Counted from the first letter of the stretch, positions 43,253-53,213 are shown. The stretch: DNA of 64,000 bases from Gemmatimonadota bacterium (GCA_028287235.1 JAQBQB010000018.1:124001-188000); one strand, 5' to 3'. Notes: generated by a model not told the origin, from the letters alone. Numbers and translations: made by a program.

Positions 43253-44077
43253 CTAGCGTGAAGCTCCCCCGGCGTCCGCGTCGAGCGGGTTGGCTACATG
43301 GTCGGCTTTCGGTACGCCCGACGGCGACACGGGCGAGCCGCCGGCGCGATCGCCGCGGACCGACTTCTTCGCGCGCGACCGGCGCTCGGCGGCGATGCCG
43401 TCGATGTCGTCGGCCGCGTTGGCGATTGCGTCGTCGGTCTGGAGCCACCGCTCCTCGAGCGGAACCTTGGGGTCGGCGTGGCGATCGGGTTCGCTCGACG
43501 TACCCTGGCGGCGGCGCCCCGTTCCCACGCCCTGACCTTCCCAATGCGCTTCGGTCGAGGCGGCGTCGCCGTCGGCGAACTTGCGGGCCGCTTCGGTGAA
43601 TCGTTCTTCCTCGTCGCCGATGGCGATACGGTTCACGACGGTATCCACGCCCGGCACGCCGCGCGCGATGGTGACCGCGTGGTGCGACTCGTCCTCGTCT
43701 TCCACCCAGCCCGCGAGCTCGATCATGCCTTCGCCGATGGAGCCGATGTCGATGGCGCGCTCGGAGAGAATCGGATCGTTGCGGAACGCCTCGAGGACGT
43801 GTTCCTCCAGACCGGCGTCCTGATCGTCGGACTCGAACTCGTCCTCCTCGACGTCCTCGAACTCGTCGACGTCGGCGGCGCCGGCGTACGGACTGCGCGA
43901 CGTTGCGTCGGCGGCACCCGCGCCGCGCCGGCGAAGCTTCGACGTGAGTCCGCTGAAGCCACCCACGCGCTGGGCCACGATCATGCCGACGGCAAATCCG
44001 GCCACCGCGCCGGCGAGCACGCCGAGGATGGTTCCGGTAGAAGAGGACTCTTCGTCACGATAGCGGAACGGTGACAT
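43253..44077 (-). CDS. BON domain protein with N-terminal membrane anchor
   Basis: The 274-residue protein has a transmembrane segment near the start (TILGVLAGAVAGFAVGMIV), then an acidic stretch. The BON domain is at about 85-165 (EEHVLEAFRNDPILSERAID, then GMIELAGWVEDEDESHHAVT, then VPGVDTVVNRIAI), followed by a hydrophilic disordered tail. BON domains bind phospholipid or envelope components in stress proteins such as OsmY. The gene is divergent from thrS and has its own terminator. Confidence 0.85.
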   Translation of the reverse strand: MSPFRYRDEESSSTGTILGVLAGAVAGFAVGMIVAQRVGGFSGLTSKLRRRGAGAADATSRSPYAGAADVDEFEDVEEDEFESDDQDAGLEEHVLEAFRNDPILSERAIDIGSIGEGMIELAGWVEDEDESHHAVTIARGVPGVDTVVNRIAIGDEEERFTEAARKFADGDAASTEAHWEGQGVGTGRRRQGTSSEPDRHADPKVPLEERWLQTDDAIANAADDIDGIAAERRSRAKKSVRGDRAGGSPVSPSGVPKADHVANPLDADAGGASR

Positions 44078-44207
44078 GGAGTGTGCGACCTGTGGCGGAG
44101 GTTATTGCAAAATGATAAGTTACGCGGACGCACCGCGCGAGTACCGTTGACGTACCGAGCTCAGTCGCGTGCAAGACGCAGGCCACCCACCAGGCCACCC
44201 CCAGAGC

Positions 44208-46166
44208 ATGATCGATAGCACACAAGCCGCTGCGCTCACGCTGACGCTGCCCGATGGATCGCAGCGCACCGTCGCACCGGGAACGATGCCGTCCGAAGTC
44301 GTCAAGTCCATCGGCGAACGTCTGCTCATGGCGGCCGTCGCGGTCGAGGTCAACGGCGCCATCCAGGACCTGGTCACGCCGCTCCGGACAAGCGGAACGT
44401 TTCGCGTGCTCACCGAGCGCGATGCAACGTCGCTCGACGTGCTGCGCCACTCCGCCGCGCACATTCTCGCGACCGCCGTGCGACGCCTGCGGCCCGACGC
44501 CAAGATCGGGTTCGGCCCGTCGATCGACGAAGGCTTCTACTACGACTTCGAGGTGGCCGAGCCGTTCACGCCCGACGATCTCGCCGCGTTCGAGAGCGAG
44601 ATGCGGAAAGTCGTCGCCGAGAAATATCCATTCGTGCGCGAGGAAGTGAGCCGCGCCCAGGCGCAACTGCGCTTCACCGACGACCCGCTCAAGCTCGAGC
44701 GCCTCTCGGAACTCGGCGAAGACGAGATCATCTCGACGTACACCGACGGCCCGTTCATCGATCTATGCCGCGGCCCGCACGTGCCCGACACGTCGCGCCT
44801 CAAGCACTTCAAGCTGACGCACACGGCGGGTGCTTATTGGCGCGGCGACTCGAAGCGCCAGATGCTCCAACGCATCTACGGCACGGCCTTCTTCAAGAAG
44901 GACGAGCTGGACGCACACCTGCTGCGCATCGAGGAGGCGCGCAAGCGCGACCACCGCGTGCTCGGGCGTCAGCTCGACCTGTTCATGATGCACCAGTTCT
45001 CGCCGGGCGCCGTCTTCTGGACGGAGCGCGGCACGGTCGTGTACAACGCCCTCAACGACTTCATTCGCGAGCGCCAGCGCGACGACTTCCACGAGATCAA
45101 GACGCCGCTCCTCTACAACAAGGCGCTGTGGGAGATCTCGGGGCATTGGGGCAAGTACAAGGAGAACATGTTCCTCGTGCTCGACAACGAGACGGGAGAG
45201 CACGACTTCTCGCTCAAGCCGATGAATTGTCCGTCGCACTACCTGCTCTACCAATCGAAGAAGCACTCCTATCGCGAGCTGCCGCTGCGTTACGTCACGT
45301 TCGACGTGCTGCATCGCAACGAGCTCACGGGTGCGCTGTCGGGTCTCACGCGCGTACGGCAGTTCCAGCAAGACGACTGTCATGTCTTCCTGCGCGAGGA
45401 CCAGATCACGGATGAAGTCCACTTCCTCCTCAAGTTCATCCTCTCGTACTACGAGACGTTCGGCCTCACGGCGAAGCTCAAGTTCGCCACGCGGCCGGAG
45501 GTGCGGATCGGCAGCGACGAGATGTGGGATCGTGCCGAGTCGTCGTTGAAGACCGCGCTCGAGGCGACGGGGATGGAGTATGAGCTCAAGGAAGGCGACG
45601 GCGCGTTCTACGGACCCAAGATCGATTTCGACGTGCTGGATTCGATCGGACGGCCCTGGCAGTTGGGAACGATCCAGCTCGACTACAGCAATCCCGAGCG
45701 CTTCGATCTTACCTACGTGGGCGAGGACAACAGCGCGCACCGCCCGGTGATCATCCACCGCGCGGTGAGCGGCTCGCTCGAGCGGTTCATTGCGATTCTC
45801 ATCGAACATTTCGCCGGTGCGTTCCCCGTGTGGCTCGCGCCCGAGCAGGTGCGCGTGCTGCCGATCACCGACGAGTACAACGGCTACGCCGAGCAGGTGA
45901 CGAAGCAGTTGCACGACGCGGGCATCCGCGTGCATCTCGATGCGCGGTCGGAGACGCTCAAGTATCGCGTCGCCGAAGGGGCGCGCATGAAGGTGCCGTA
46001 CATGGTCGTCGTCGGAAAGCGCGAGGCGGAGCAGGGGACCGTGTCCGTCAACGTGCGCGGAGCGGGAAAGGAGCAGAAGGCCAATTCGCTGCCGCTCGAC
46101 GAGTTCGTGTCGCGCGTGGTGAAGGAAGACAAGTCGCGCACGTTGACGCTCGAGGCGCACGGGTAG
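44208..46166 (+). CDS. thrS: threonyl-tRNA synthetase
   Basis: The 652-residue class II synthetase is complete. There is a TGS domain (ALTLTLPDGSQRTVAPGTMP), then the editing SAD domain with HSAAHILATAVRRL and the zinc-like GPFIDLCRGPHVPDT. The catalytic core has MNCPSHYLLYQ and the motif 2 region FDVLHRNELTGALSGLTRVR, and the anticodon-binding domain follows (QVRVLPITDEYNGYAEQVTK). It charges tRNA-Thr. Its promoter must lie in the 130-bp gap to the divergent BON gene. No leader hairpin resembling the thrS operator is evident. Confidence 0.97.
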   Translation: MIDSTQAAALTLTLPDGSQRTVAPGTMPSEVVKSIGERLLMAAVAVEVNGAIQDLVTPLRTSGTFRVLTERDATSLDVLRHSAAHILATAVRRLRPDAKIGFGPSIDEGFYYDFEVAEPFTPDDLAAFESEMRKVVAEKYPFVREEVSRAQAQLRFTDDPLKLERLSELGEDEIISTYTDGPFIDLCRGPHVPDTSRLKHFKLTHTAGAYWRGDSKRQMLQRIYGTAFFKKDELDAHLLRIEEARKRDHRVLGRQLDLFMMHQFSPGAVFWTERGTVVYNALNDFIRERQRDDFHEIKTPLLYNKALWEISGHWGKYKENMFLVLDNETGEHDFSLKPMNCPSHYLLYQSKKHSYRELPLRYVTFDVLHRNELTGALSGLTRVRQFQQDDCHVFLREDQITDEVHFLLKFILSYYETFGLTAKLKFATRPEVRIGSDEMWDRAESSLKTALEATGMEYELKEGDGAFYGPKIDFDVLDSIGRPWQLGTIQLDYSNPERFDLTYVGEDNSAHRPVIIHRAVSGSLERFIAILIEHFAGAFPVWLAPEQVRVLPITDEYNGYAEQVTKQLHDAGIRVHLDARSETLKYRVAEGARMKVPYMVVVGKREAEQGTVSVNVRGAGKEQKANSLPLDEFVSRVVKEDKSRTLTLEAHG

Positions 46167-46217
46167 CGAGGTTGTCGTCCCGACGACTGAAGCGCACGGA
46201 GAGCGGCGGCTGAATCG

Positions 46218-48869
46218 TCAATCCGCGCGAATGGCGCGAATCGGATCCACTCCGAGCGCGCGCCGCGTGGGCACGACGCACGCCGCCAAGGCCGCGAGGA
46301 TCAGCACCACCGCTCCGGTCGTGAACGACAGTGCATCCACCGGCGCCACGCCGTACAGGAGCTTCACGATCAGGCGCGTACCGAGATAGGCGCCGCCGAG
46401 TCCGAGGGCCGCACCAATGCATGCGAGGATGACGCCGCGTGCGACGACCATGCGCGCGACCGCGCCGCGCGGTGCGCCTAAGGCCACGCGGATCCCGATC
46501 TCTCGCGTACGCTGCGCCACCGAGTAGGCCATCACGCCGTACAACCCGACCGCGGCAAGCACCAGCGCGAGCAGTGTGAACACCGTGAGCAACAACATGC
46601 TGAAGCGCGGGCCGGCGATCGAGTTCGCCACGATTTGTTCCGTGCTCTCGATCGTGGGCGCCGTCATCTGCGGGTCGATCGAACGGATGAGCGCGCGCAC
46701 CGGCGTCACGACGTCGGCGGTGCCTTGGGTACGAATCATGACCGACGTGCCGTACTGCGAATCGCCCGACGGCTGATACAGCATCGGCGCCTGCGGCGCG
46801 GAGCCTGGGCCACCGGTGGCAGCGTCCGCGGCAACGCCGACGATCGTCTTCCACGTGCCGTTGCCCTGGTAGGCCACGCGCACTCGGTGGCCGAGCGCGC
46901 CGCCGCTCGGCCAGTGCGAGCGCGCGTAGCCGGCGTTGATCACGACCTGGTTGGCCGCGTCGCTCGTGTCGGTGAAAGTGGTGCCCTCCACCAGACGGAT
47001 ACCCATCATCGTGAAGTATCCGGGCGCCACGCCGTTGCCGTCGATGTACGACGTCTCAGTCGACGCCGGCGACGGCGCTTCACCCTCGACCTCGAACTTG
47101 CCGATGGCGAAGCTCCGCGATCCCGGCGTGACCTCGGCAACGGCGAGGTCACGGATACCGGGAACGACGCGGAGCCGCGACGTGAGCTCGTGGCGGAACG
47201 CGGCGCGCGCGGCCGGCGTGGCGTACCGGCTCTTCGGCAGAGTCACGCTGACCGCGTACACGCCGCTTGGATTGAACCCGAGATCGGTGTCCTGGAGATT
47301 GACGACGCTGCGCACGAGCAACGTTGCGCCGACGATCAACGTGGCCGACAGCGCCATCTCGCTCACCACGAGCAGCGAGCGCAGTCGGTCGCTCCGCCGC
47401 GAGTGCGAGGTCGCAAGCGAGCCCGCTTTGAGCGACTCGTGTGTCGAGTGACGCGCCGACTGCACCGCGCCGATCACGCCGAACGCCACGCCGCTGGCGA
47501 TCGCCAGCGCGACACTGACGAACAGCGTTGTATGGTCCAACCGCGCGGCGACCAGCTCGACGAGACTCGGCGGCCGCAGCGCGACGAGCGCCTCGAGGCC
47601 GATCCAACCGAGGAAGACGCCGAGCGCCGCACCGGTGAGCGCGAGTACGAGACTCTCGGTGAGGAGTTGACGAAAGAGCCGCGCACGTCCCGCACCGAGC
47701 GCGGCGCGAATCGCGAGCTCGCGATGTCGTGAGGCGGTGCGCGACAGCATCAGATGCGCGACGTTCGCGCAAGCCACGAGCAACACCAGCGCGACCGCCG
47801 CGGTGAGCATCAGCAGCGCTTCGCGGAAGTCCACCAGGTCGGCCGGAGTCGAGATGCGTGCGACGAACGGCAGCTTGCCGGGCGGATACGCACCCGAGCG
47901 CCCGGACAACGCATCGAGATCGTGTCTTGCGGCGCCGATAGTCGCGCCGGCGCGCAGTCGTCCGACGACGCGCAGCCCCAGTCGCTTGTTGCTCAGATCG
48001 AGCGGCAGCCAGGCGTCGGTCGCGGTGCGACCGCGCGATGGTGTGCGCAGCGCGGCGGGGAGCACGCCGATCACGGTATAGACCGAGTCGTCGATCGTGA
48101 TCGTGCGTCCGAGGACCGCTTGGTCGCCGCCGTATCGAGACTGCCAGAGCGACTCGGACAACAACGCGACGCGCGCGTGACTCGCCATCTCGGCCGGCGA
48201 GAACAGCCGGCCGAGGATTGGGCGCTCGCCGGCGAACGACACGAAGCTTGGCAGTATCCACGTCGCCGAGATCTGCGCGGGATCGCCGTTCGTGCGCAGC
48301 GCCGCGGTGGAGGACCGGTAGGGCTCGAGCGTCTCGAACGTGTGGTTGCCGTCGCGCCACGCATTCACGATCGGCGGCGCCGGCGTGATCGAGACGTGCA
48401 TGCCGGTGTTGTTGCCCGCACTTGGCTCCTGCTCCACGATCACGACGCGGTCGGGCGCGGGGTAGGGAACGGCGTGCAGCAGCAGGCTGCTGACGACGCT
48501 GAACACGGCGGTGGTGGCGCCGATGCCCAACGCGAGCGTGAGCACCGTGATTGCCGCCCAACCTTTCTGCCGGCCGAGGGTGCGGAGCGCAAAGGAGAGG
48601 TCCTGCCGCACGTCGCCGAAGAATTCGGTACGCTGCATCTGCTGCTCGCGGTGGCGCGCGGCGTCGAGAAGCCGCGCTCGGGATTCGTTGAGAGGACCGA
48701 ACCGGCGCACGGCCTCGCGATAGGCCTCGTCGGGCGCTGCGCCCTGCGCCGCCAACTGCTCGGCGCGGAGGGCGAGGTGGAGCTTGATCTCGTCTTCGAC
48801 GTCGCGCTCCCAGCGGTCGCGCCGGCGCACCGCGAGGCGAAAGAGGCGCGGGATGCCGGAGCGGATCAT
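46218..48869 (-). CDS. ADOP-family ABC transporter permease (duplicated MacB-like)
   Basis: The 883-residue protein has the N-terminal ADOP extension (RRDRWERDVEDEIKLHLALR, then YREAVRRFGPLNESRA). Two FtsX/MacB permease units follow, each with a large periplasmic MacB-PCD domain. The first has ITVLTLALGIGATTAVFSVV, the second RSLLVVSEMALSATLIVGAT, and the protein ends ACVVPTRRALGVDPIRAIRA. No ATPase gene is adjacent, as is normal for this family in Acidobacteriota and Gemmatimonadota, where PadR regulators accompany them. It likely functions in export or mechanotransmission. It overlaps the PadR gene by 4 nt. Confidence 0.9.
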   Translation of the reverse strand: MIRSGIPRLFRLAVRRRDRWERDVEDEIKLHLALRAEQLAAQGAAPDEAYREAVRRFGPLNESRARLLDAARHREQQMQRTEFFGDVRQDLSFALRTLGRQKGWAAITVLTLALGIGATTAVFSVVSSLLLHAVPYPAPDRVVIVEQEPSAGNNTGMHVSITPAPPIVNAWRDGNHTFETLEPYRSSTAALRTNGDPAQISATWILPSFVSFAGERPILGRLFSPAEMASHARVALLSESLWQSRYGGDQAVLGRTITIDDSVYTVIGVLPAALRTPSRGRTATDAWLPLDLSNKRLGLRVVGRLRAGATIGAARHDLDALSGRSGAYPPGKLPFVARISTPADLVDFREALLMLTAAVALVLLVACANVAHLMLSRTASRHRELAIRAALGAGRARLFRQLLTESLVLALTGAALGVFLGWIGLEALVALRPPSLVELVAARLDHTTLFVSVALAIASGVAFGVIGAVQSARHSTHESLKAGSLATSHSRRSDRLRSLLVVSEMALSATLIVGATLLVRSVVNLQDTDLGFNPSGVYAVSVTLPKSRYATPAARAAFRHELTSRLRVVPGIRDLAVAEVTPGSRSFAIGKFEVEGEAPSPASTETSYIDGNGVAPGYFTMMGIRLVEGTTFTDTSDAANQVVINAGYARSHWPSGGALGHRVRVAYQGNGTWKTIVGVAADAATGGPGSAPQAPMLYQPSGDSQYGTSVMIRTQGTADVVTPVRALIRSIDPQMTAPTIESTEQIVANSIAGPRFSMLLLTVFTLLALVLAAVGLYGVMAYSVAQRTREIGIRVALGAPRGAVARMVVARGVILACIGAALGLGGAYLGTRLIVKLLYGVAPVDALSFTTGAVVLILAALAACVVPTRRALGVDPIRAIRAD

Positions 48870-49237
48870 GTAGTCGCGCGCGCGGACGCGCCGTCCTTGG
48901 CCGCGGTGAGGATCGACGACACGGTATCGGCGTAGCGCATCCAGTTCTTCGTCTCGGAGCGCAGGTACGCGCGTCCCGCCACGGTGAGCTTGTAGTAGCG
49001 GGCTCGCCGGTTGTTCTCGGTGATGCCCCATTCCGCCTCGAGATGTCCGCGCTCTTCGAGCCGGTAGACGGCCTGGTAGAGCGCGGAGTCCTCGAGCTCG
49101 AGCGATCCATTCGCCGCGCGCTCGAGCCAGGTGACGATCTCGAAACCGTGCATCGGCGTCCAGGACAGCGCGCGGAGGACGAGGAGATCGAGGGTGCCTT
49201 TGAGAACGGGGAGGCGCGACATTAGAAGTCGATTCAT
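48866..49237 (-). CDS. PadR-family transcriptional regulator
   Basis: The 123-residue winged-helix protein has the family pattern KGTLDLLVLRALSWTPMHGF, then SLELEDSALYQAVYRLEERG and RRARYYKLTVAGRAYL. Its stop overlaps the start of the ADOP permease gene, the typical regulator-transporter pair. A start at 49222 (MSRLPVLKG) would fit family length better. No ribosome site supports either ATG, so translation may be leaderless. Confidence 0.9.
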   Translation of the reverse strand: MNRLLMSRLPVLKGTLDLLVLRALSWTPMHGFEIVTWLERAANGSLELEDSALYQAVYRLEERGHLEAEWGITENNRRARYYKLTVAGRAYLRSETKNWMRYADTVSSILTAAKDGASARATT

Positions 49238-49345
49238 TGGAGACGTTCTATGGAGACTCTGTAAGGAACAGTGTTCGTCGGACGGCGCGATCTGTCAAGA
49301 GCCTTCTTCCGGGAGGCCATTAGGTCGGGACGATCGCCGGGGGCT

Positions 49346-49580
49346 CGCGGATGACGCGGAAACTGCCGCGGATCAAAACGGATCACTCCATGCGCAGCGA
49401 GAGTTCCATGCGCAACGAGCCCGGACGACATGTTCTTTGGAACAGACGCTCGGGACGCTTCGATCGGCTTCCTGAGCGGCTATTCCCGAGAAACGTGTTC
49501 GTCCGGGCTCGTTGGGAGACGGCTCGTCGCGCCACTCGGAGCGATCCGGCAGTTTCCGCGGCTGTTTCCCGTGATCCGCG
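49346..49580. repeat. nested imperfect inverted repeat in intergenic DNA
   Basis: The gene-free interval 49238-49720 contains a roughly 230-bp symmetrical structure. Outer arms are GCGGAAACTGCC (49356-49367) and its complement (49548-49559). Middle arms are AACGAGCCCGGACGA (49414-49428) and its complement (49499-49513). Inner arms are CTCGGGA (49449-49455) and TCCCGAG (49484-49490). The segments between arms have diverged in length and sequence. It may be a relic of a MITE, an old inverted duplication or a structured RNA. No coding potential is seen. Confidence 0.6.
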
Positions 49581-49720
49581 AACAAAATGACGGAACCGTC
49601 CCGATGGAGCGGCCCGCTCGCGCCAAAGAGCAACGCCTCCCACCGTCACGCGGGCGCCCTTAGCTTTCTACCGGCGGCGACCTGCGCCGCGTCAATCATC
49701 GACTCGGAGTGAGAGCCACA

Positions 49721-50929
49721 ATGACGGATACTTCGCGGCAGCCCGTAATCGTATCGGCCGTCCGCACTCCCATCGGCCGCTTCCTCGGCGGTCTCGCGTC
49801 GCTGAGCGCGCCGGAGCTCGGCGCGATCGCGATCCGCGCGGCCGTCGAGCGCGCCGGACTCGACGCCGCGGCCATCGAAGAAGTGATCATGGGCAACGTG
49901 ATCCAGGGCGGCGTCGGCCAGGCCCCCGCCCGCCAGGCCGCCCTCAAGGCCGGCATTCCCGCCTCGGTCTCGGCGCTCACGATCAACAAGGTCTGCGGCT
50001 CCGGCCTCAAGGCCGTGATGCTCGCCGCGCAGGCGATCAAGGCCGGCGACCGCCAGGTGATCGTCGCCGGCGGCCAGGAGTCGATGTCGAACGCCCCGTA
50101 CTACAACTATGGAATGCGCGGCGGCGTGAAACTTGGCGATCAGACGCTCGTCGACGGCATGATCAAGGACGGACTCTGGTGCTCGTCGTGCGACGTCCAC
50201 ATGGGCGGCCACGCCGAGTACACCGCGAAGAAGGCCGGCGTCACGCGCCAGCAGCAGGACGAGTTCGCGGCCAAGTCGCACCAGAAGGCGATCGCCGCGA
50301 TGGAAGCGGGGAAGTTCAAGAGCGAGATCGTCCCCGTCGTCATCCCGGGCAAAAAGGGACCGACGACGATCGACACCGACGAAAGCCCGCGCAAGGACAC
50401 GACCGCCGAGTCGCTGAGCAAGCTTCGCCCCGCGTTTCCGTCGAAGGATGGCAAGAACGACGACCTCACCGTCACCGCCGCCAACGCCTCCAGCTTGAAC
50501 GACGGCGCGTCGGCGCTCGTCGTGACGTCGGAGGAATACGCGCGCGCACACGGCCTCACGATCCTCGCCCGCATCGACGCGTACGCGACGGGCGCGACCG
50601 AGCCACAGGACCTGTTCTTCGCGCCCATCCAGGCGGTGAACAACCTGATGAAGAAGCAGGGCACGACCATCGGCGACTACGACCTCATCGAAGCGAACGA
50701 AGCGTTCGCCGCGCAAGCGATCGCCGATGGACGGGGCCTCAGCTGGAACTGGGACAACGTCAACGTGAACGGCGGCGCAATTGCGCTCGGTCACCCGATC
50801 GGCGCGAGCGGCGCGCGCGTGCTCACCACGCTTCTCTACGCCATGAAAGACCGCAACGCGAAGCGCGGTCTCGCCACCCTCTGCCTCGGCGGCGGCGATG
50901 CCGTGGCGCTCGGCGTCTCACGGGTATGA
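49721..50929 (+). CDS. acetyl-CoA C-acetyltransferase (thiolase)
   Basis: The 402-residue thiolase has the nucleophilic Cys in LTINKVCGSGLKAVMLAAQA, the conserved AGGQESMSNAP, the catalytic His in GGAIALGHPIGASGARV and the final CLGGGDAVAL loop with the second Cys. The last motif is slightly unusual (GGGDA in place of GGGMG). It condenses or cleaves acetoacetyl-CoA. The ATG at 49721 was chosen over a GTG at 49709. It heads a run of plus-strand genes that includes 3-hydroxybutyryl-CoA and acyl-CoA dehydrogenases, and its stop overlaps bioY by 4 nt. Confidence 0.95.
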   Translation: MTDTSRQPVIVSAVRTPIGRFLGGLASLSAPELGAIAIRAAVERAGLDAAAIEEVIMGNVIQGGVGQAPARQAALKAGIPASVSALTINKVCGSGLKAVMLAAQAIKAGDRQVIVAGGQESMSNAPYYNYGMRGGVKLGDQTLVDGMIKDGLWCSSCDVHMGGHAEYTAKKAGVTRQQQDEFAAKSHQKAIAAMEAGKFKSEIVPVVIPGKKGPTTIDTDESPRKDTTAESLSKLRPAFPSKDGKNDDLTVTAANASSLNDGASALVVTSEEYARAHGLTILARIDAYATGATEPQDLFFAPIQAVNNLMKKQGTTIGDYDLIEANEAFAAQAIADGRGLSWNWDNVNVNGGAIALGHPIGASGARVLTTLLYAMKDRNAKRGLATLCLGGGDAVALGVSRV

Positions 50930-51486
50930 CCATGACGACTCTCACCGCCAACGATTCGCGCAGCGCTTCCCGCCTCACGCTCGTCGGAGTCGTCGGGTTT
51001 GCGGCGGCCGTTGCCGCGGCATCGCAGGTCGCGATTCCGCTGCCGTTCACGCCGGTGCCGCTCACGCTGCAGCCCATGCTCGTGATTCTCGCCGGCATGT
51101 GGCTCGGGCCGCTCGCCGGCGCATCGAGCATGGCGCTCTATCTCGCCGCCGGCGCGGCGGGGCTGCCGGTGTTCACGCCGATCGGCGCGCCGGGTATCGC
51201 GCGCTTCTTCGGGCCCACGGGCGGATACCTGCTCGCGTATCCGGCCGCCGCGTACGTCGCCGGCGTGCTCGCGCGGCGCGCGACGTCGCTCTCGGCGCGC
51301 TGGCTCGCCGGCGTGGCCGGCATCGCGGTCATCTATCTCGGCGGTATCGCCCAGCTGTCGGTGCTCAACCTGAGCGTCGTGCGCGCCGTGCAGCTCGGCG
51401 TCACGCCGTTTGCGGCGCTCGACGTCGTCAAGGCGTTCGTCGCGGCGGCGATCAGCGGCACTCGGGCGACGCGGCGCACGCGTTGA
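50926..51486 (+). CDS. bioY: BioY biotin ECF transporter S component
   Basis: The 186-residue membrane protein has six hydrophobic segments with BioY motifs: VAIPLPFTPVPLTLQPMLV, AGMWLGPLAGASSMALYLAA, GAAGLPVFTPIGAPGIARFF and GPTGGYLLAYPAAAYVAGVL. It binds biotin and works with a shared EcfAAT module or alone. The start overlaps the thiolase stop (ATGA). Biotin feeds acyl-CoA carboxylases, which fits the acyl-CoA gene context. Confidence 0.93.
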   Translation: MTMTTLTANDSRSASRLTLVGVVGFAAAVAAASQVAIPLPFTPVPLTLQPMLVILAGMWLGPLAGASSMALYLAAGAAGLPVFTPIGAPGIARFFGPTGGYLLAYPAAAYVAGVLARRATSLSARWLAGVAGIAVIYLGGIAQLSVLNLSVVRAVQLGVTPFAALDVVKAFVAAAISGTRATRRTR

Positions 51487-52364
51487 GCTGGCGCAGGCTG
51501 TTCTACTCCGACTCCGGGGCGCTGCGCGCGCCCTGGCGTCTCCTCATCTTCGCCGTCGCGACGATTTGCGGACTGGTCGTCGCCCAAGGCATCGCCGGCC
51601 CGATCATCGCGCAGCTCTTCGAGCTCGTCGGCATTCGCGGCGTCAGCAACGAGTGGCTGGTCGAGACGCTCGGCGTGTTCATCGGGACCGTGGTCGCGCT
51701 GCGCTACATCGACAAGCGCCCGTGGCGCGACGTTTGGCTCGATCGAAGCGCGGCGCGTCCGCAACTGCTCGCATTCGGTTTCGCGGTTGGCGCGCTCGCG
51801 ATCGGAGTGCCGATCGCGCTGCTCATCGGCGTGCACTGGCTGCGGCAGGACACCGGGGCGGCAGGCTCGTGGTGGGGCGCGGCGTTTCGCGTCACGCTCA
51901 CCCTGTTGCCCGCGGCGCTGTTCGAGGAGTTGATGACGCGCGGTTACGCGCTGTCGGTGCTTCGCGAGTGGCTCGGGTGGAAGTGGGCGATCGTCATCAC
52001 GAGCGTTGGCTTCGGTCTGTTGCACCTGGCCAACAACGGCGCGACGGCCGAGTCCGTAGCGCTGGTGACGCTCGCCGGATTCTTCCTCGCCGGCGTGCTG
52101 TACTCCACGCGCAGCCTGTACGCCGCGTGGATGGCTCATTTCGCCTGGAACTGGACGATGGCCGTGCTGTTTCACAGCGCGGTGAGCGGCTACCCGATGG
52201 AATCGCCTCGCTACCGTTATGTTGATGCGGGGCCGGATTGGGCTACCGGCGGCGACTGGGGTCCGGAGGGCGGCATTCCAGCCGGCCTCGGCATGGTGGG
52301 TGGGATGGTCTTTCTTTTCGCGCGCGGACGGCGGCGCGCTTCGGACGCCACTGAAAGGAGATAA
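51483..52364 (+). CDS. CPBP-family intramembrane metalloprotease
   Basis: The 293-residue protein has several membrane helices and the CPBP (CAAX protease and bacteriocin-processing) motifs. FEELMTRGYALSVLR gives the EExxxR motif, and FGLLHLANN and HFAWNWTMAVLFH the His and HxxxN motifs. A C-terminal hydrophilic part ends with another hydrophobic stretch. The TTG start overlaps the bioY stop (TTGA). Targets are unknown. Confidence 0.85.
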   Translation: MSWRRLFYSDSGALRAPWRLLIFAVATICGLVVAQGIAGPIIAQLFELVGIRGVSNEWLVETLGVFIGTVVALRYIDKRPWRDVWLDRSAARPQLLAFGFAVGALAIGVPIALLIGVHWLRQDTGAAGSWWGAAFRVTLTLLPAALFEELMTRGYALSVLREWLGWKWAIVITSVGFGLLHLANNGATAESVALVTLAGFFLAGVLYSTRSLYAAWMAHFAWNWTMAVLFHSAVSGYPMESPRYRYVDAGPDWATGGDWGPEGGIPAGLGMVGGMVFLFARGRRRASDATERR

Positions 52365-52367
52365 CTA

Positions 52368-53213
52368 ATGGCCGAACGTGTGGCCGTGATCGGCGCTGGT
52401 CAGATGGGCAATGGAATCGCGCACGTGTTCGCGCAGAACGGCTTCGACGTCACCATGATCGACGTATCCGCCGCCGCCCTCGGGCACGGCGTGGGCACGA
52501 TCGCCGGCAACCTCGATCGCCAGATCAAGAAGGGCACGCTGCAGCCCGCCGACAAGGACGCGATCCTCGGCCGCGTGGCGACGGAGCAATCGCTCTCCGC
52601 GGTGAAGGATGCCGCGCTCGTCATTGAAGCGGCGACAGAGAATCGCGACCTCAAGTTCAAGATCTTCGCCGATCTCGACGACGCCGCGAATCCCGACGCG
52701 ATTCTCGCGACGAACACGAGCTCGATCTCGATCACCGAGATCGCGGCGCGCACGAAGCGCCCCGACAAGGTCATCGGGATGCACTTCATGAACCCCGTGC
52801 CGGTGATGCAGCTCGTGGAAGTCATCCGCGGCCTCGCGACGTCGGACGCCACGACGCAGCGCGTGCTCGCGCTGAGCAAGGCGGTGGGGAAGACGGCGGT
52901 CGAAGTGCAGGACTATCCGGGGTTCGTCGCCAACCGGATCCTCATGCCGATGATCAACGAGGCCGTGTACTGTCTCATGGAAGGCGTCGGCACCGCCGAG
53001 TCGATCGATACGGTGATGAAGCTCGGCATGAATCACCCTATGGGTCCGCTGGCGTTGGCCGACTTGATCGGCTTGGACACCTGCCTGGCGATTCTCGACG
53101 TGCTGCACGACGGGCTCGGCGACCCGAAGTACCGGGCGTGCCCGCTGTTGAGAAAATACGTGGCGGCGGGGTGGTTGGGGCGGAAGACGAAGCGGGGGTT
53201 CTTTGCGTACTAG
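52368..53213 (+). CDS. 3-hydroxybutyryl-CoA dehydrogenase
   Basis: The 281-residue enzyme has the NAD-binding VAVIGAGQMGNGIAHVFAQN, the signature MHFMNPVPVMQLVEVIRGLA and the C-terminal domain with NHPMGPLALADLIGLDTCLA and the GFFAY end. It interconverts acetoacetyl-CoA and 3-hydroxybutyryl-CoA next to thiolase. The start lies 3 nt after the CPBP stop, with AAAGGAG upstream. Confidence 0.95.
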   Translation: MAERVAVIGAGQMGNGIAHVFAQNGFDVTMIDVSAAALGHGVGTIAGNLDRQIKKGTLQPADKDAILGRVATEQSLSAVKDAALVIEAATENRDLKFKIFADLDDAANPDAILATNTSSISITEIAARTKRPDKVIGMHFMNPVPVMQLVEVIRGLATSDATTQRVLALSKAVGKTAVEVQDYPGFVANRILMPMINEAVYCLMEGVGTAESIDTVMKLGMNHPMGPLALADLIGLDTCLAILDVLHDGLGDPKYRACPLLRKYVAAGWLGRKTKRGFFAY

